A DNA stretch of 64,000 nt, from assembly GCF_030463535.1 (NCBI RefSeq), contig NC_132898.1, positions 22,550,662-22,614,661 on the forward strand, read 5' to 3'. Source of the DNA: Salminus brasiliensis. Its lineage: Eukaryota > Chordata > Actinopteri > Characiformes > Bryconidae. The position numbers and the translations under genes are program-made. Shown here piece by piece: positions 63,859 through 64,000 of the stretch (its first letter is position 1; every line of letters starts with the position of its first letter). The notes under the pieces were generated by a model. It did no database searches, was not told the DNA's origin, and worked only from the letters and a program-made list of their open reading frames with translations.

Positions 63859-64000
63859 ATTTTGAATGTTAATATGATAAGAAAGATAAGTACATATTAA
63901 TTTGATTACATTTTCTTTTGAATATGACTGCTTTCAGAACTACAATATGTTATAAATAGAGGTTTGTTGTGGGTATTAATTTTTCTTTATTACTATTGTA
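63189..64000 (+). other. Start of ccnd3 intron 2
   Basis: AT-rich intron sequence to the window edge, with a (TC)n(TA)n microsatellite at about 63819-63859. No third cyclin exon was found here. Confidence 0.7.

Overview
The window is vertebrate nuclear DNA from a teleost fish. Coding exons are short and split by GT-AG introns. Dinucleotide and tetranucleotide microsatellites are dense. The dispersed repeats are typical of ray-finned fish: Tc1-like transposons and their MITEs, tRNA-derived SINEs and an L2-type LINE fragment. The SINE and MITE flavour suggests an otophysan (characiform or catfish-like) fish, but that is an impression, not a proof.

Six protein-coding genes can be read exon by exon. 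On the + strand at the left are a CIP/KIP CDK inhibitor (best called cdkn1a; coding 4095-5523, 163 aa) and tmcc2 (18452-22226; five coding exons, 471 aa visible, N-terminal part not found). A gene-poor, repeat-rich stretch runs from about 22 to 37 kb. On the right is a compact block: usp49 (minus, 47766-37044, six coding exons, 681 aa), med20 (minus, 54076-51649, four exons, 212 aa), bysl (plus, 54995-58625, seven exons, 435 aa) and the first two coding exons of ccnd3 (plus, from 60686, running off the window). The order usp49-med20-bysl-ccnd3 matches human 6p21.1. CDKN1A also lies on human 6p21, which favours the cdkn1a name. med20 and bysl are head to head, 918 bp apart between start codons.

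The space between genes is dominated by tandem repeats: a 30-bp minisatellite (about 15.9-17.9 kb), a 72-bp minisatellite beside an inverted copy of its own unit (23.5-24.4 kb), a 41-bp satellite of about 2.9 kb with an internal 983-bp duplication (27.8-30.7 kb), a degenerate 20-bp ATCC-rich array (13.2-14.0 kb) and many microsatellites. Several microsatellites lie directly against splice sites.

Functionally, the window puts a CDK inhibitor and a D-type cyclin about 56 kb apart, that is, two proteins of the same G1/S complex. The other genes are housekeeping or chromatin-related: ribosome biogenesis (bystin), Mediator (Med20), a histone H2B deubiquitinase (Usp49) and an ER coiled-coil membrane protein (Tmcc2). 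I found no undescribed gene system. The points most worth checking are the microsatellite-bounded splice sites, an in-frame stop-free 123-bp intron in tmcc2, a GC-AG intron in bysl, the palindrome-associated minisatellite, and a repeat flanked by 30-bp direct repeats.
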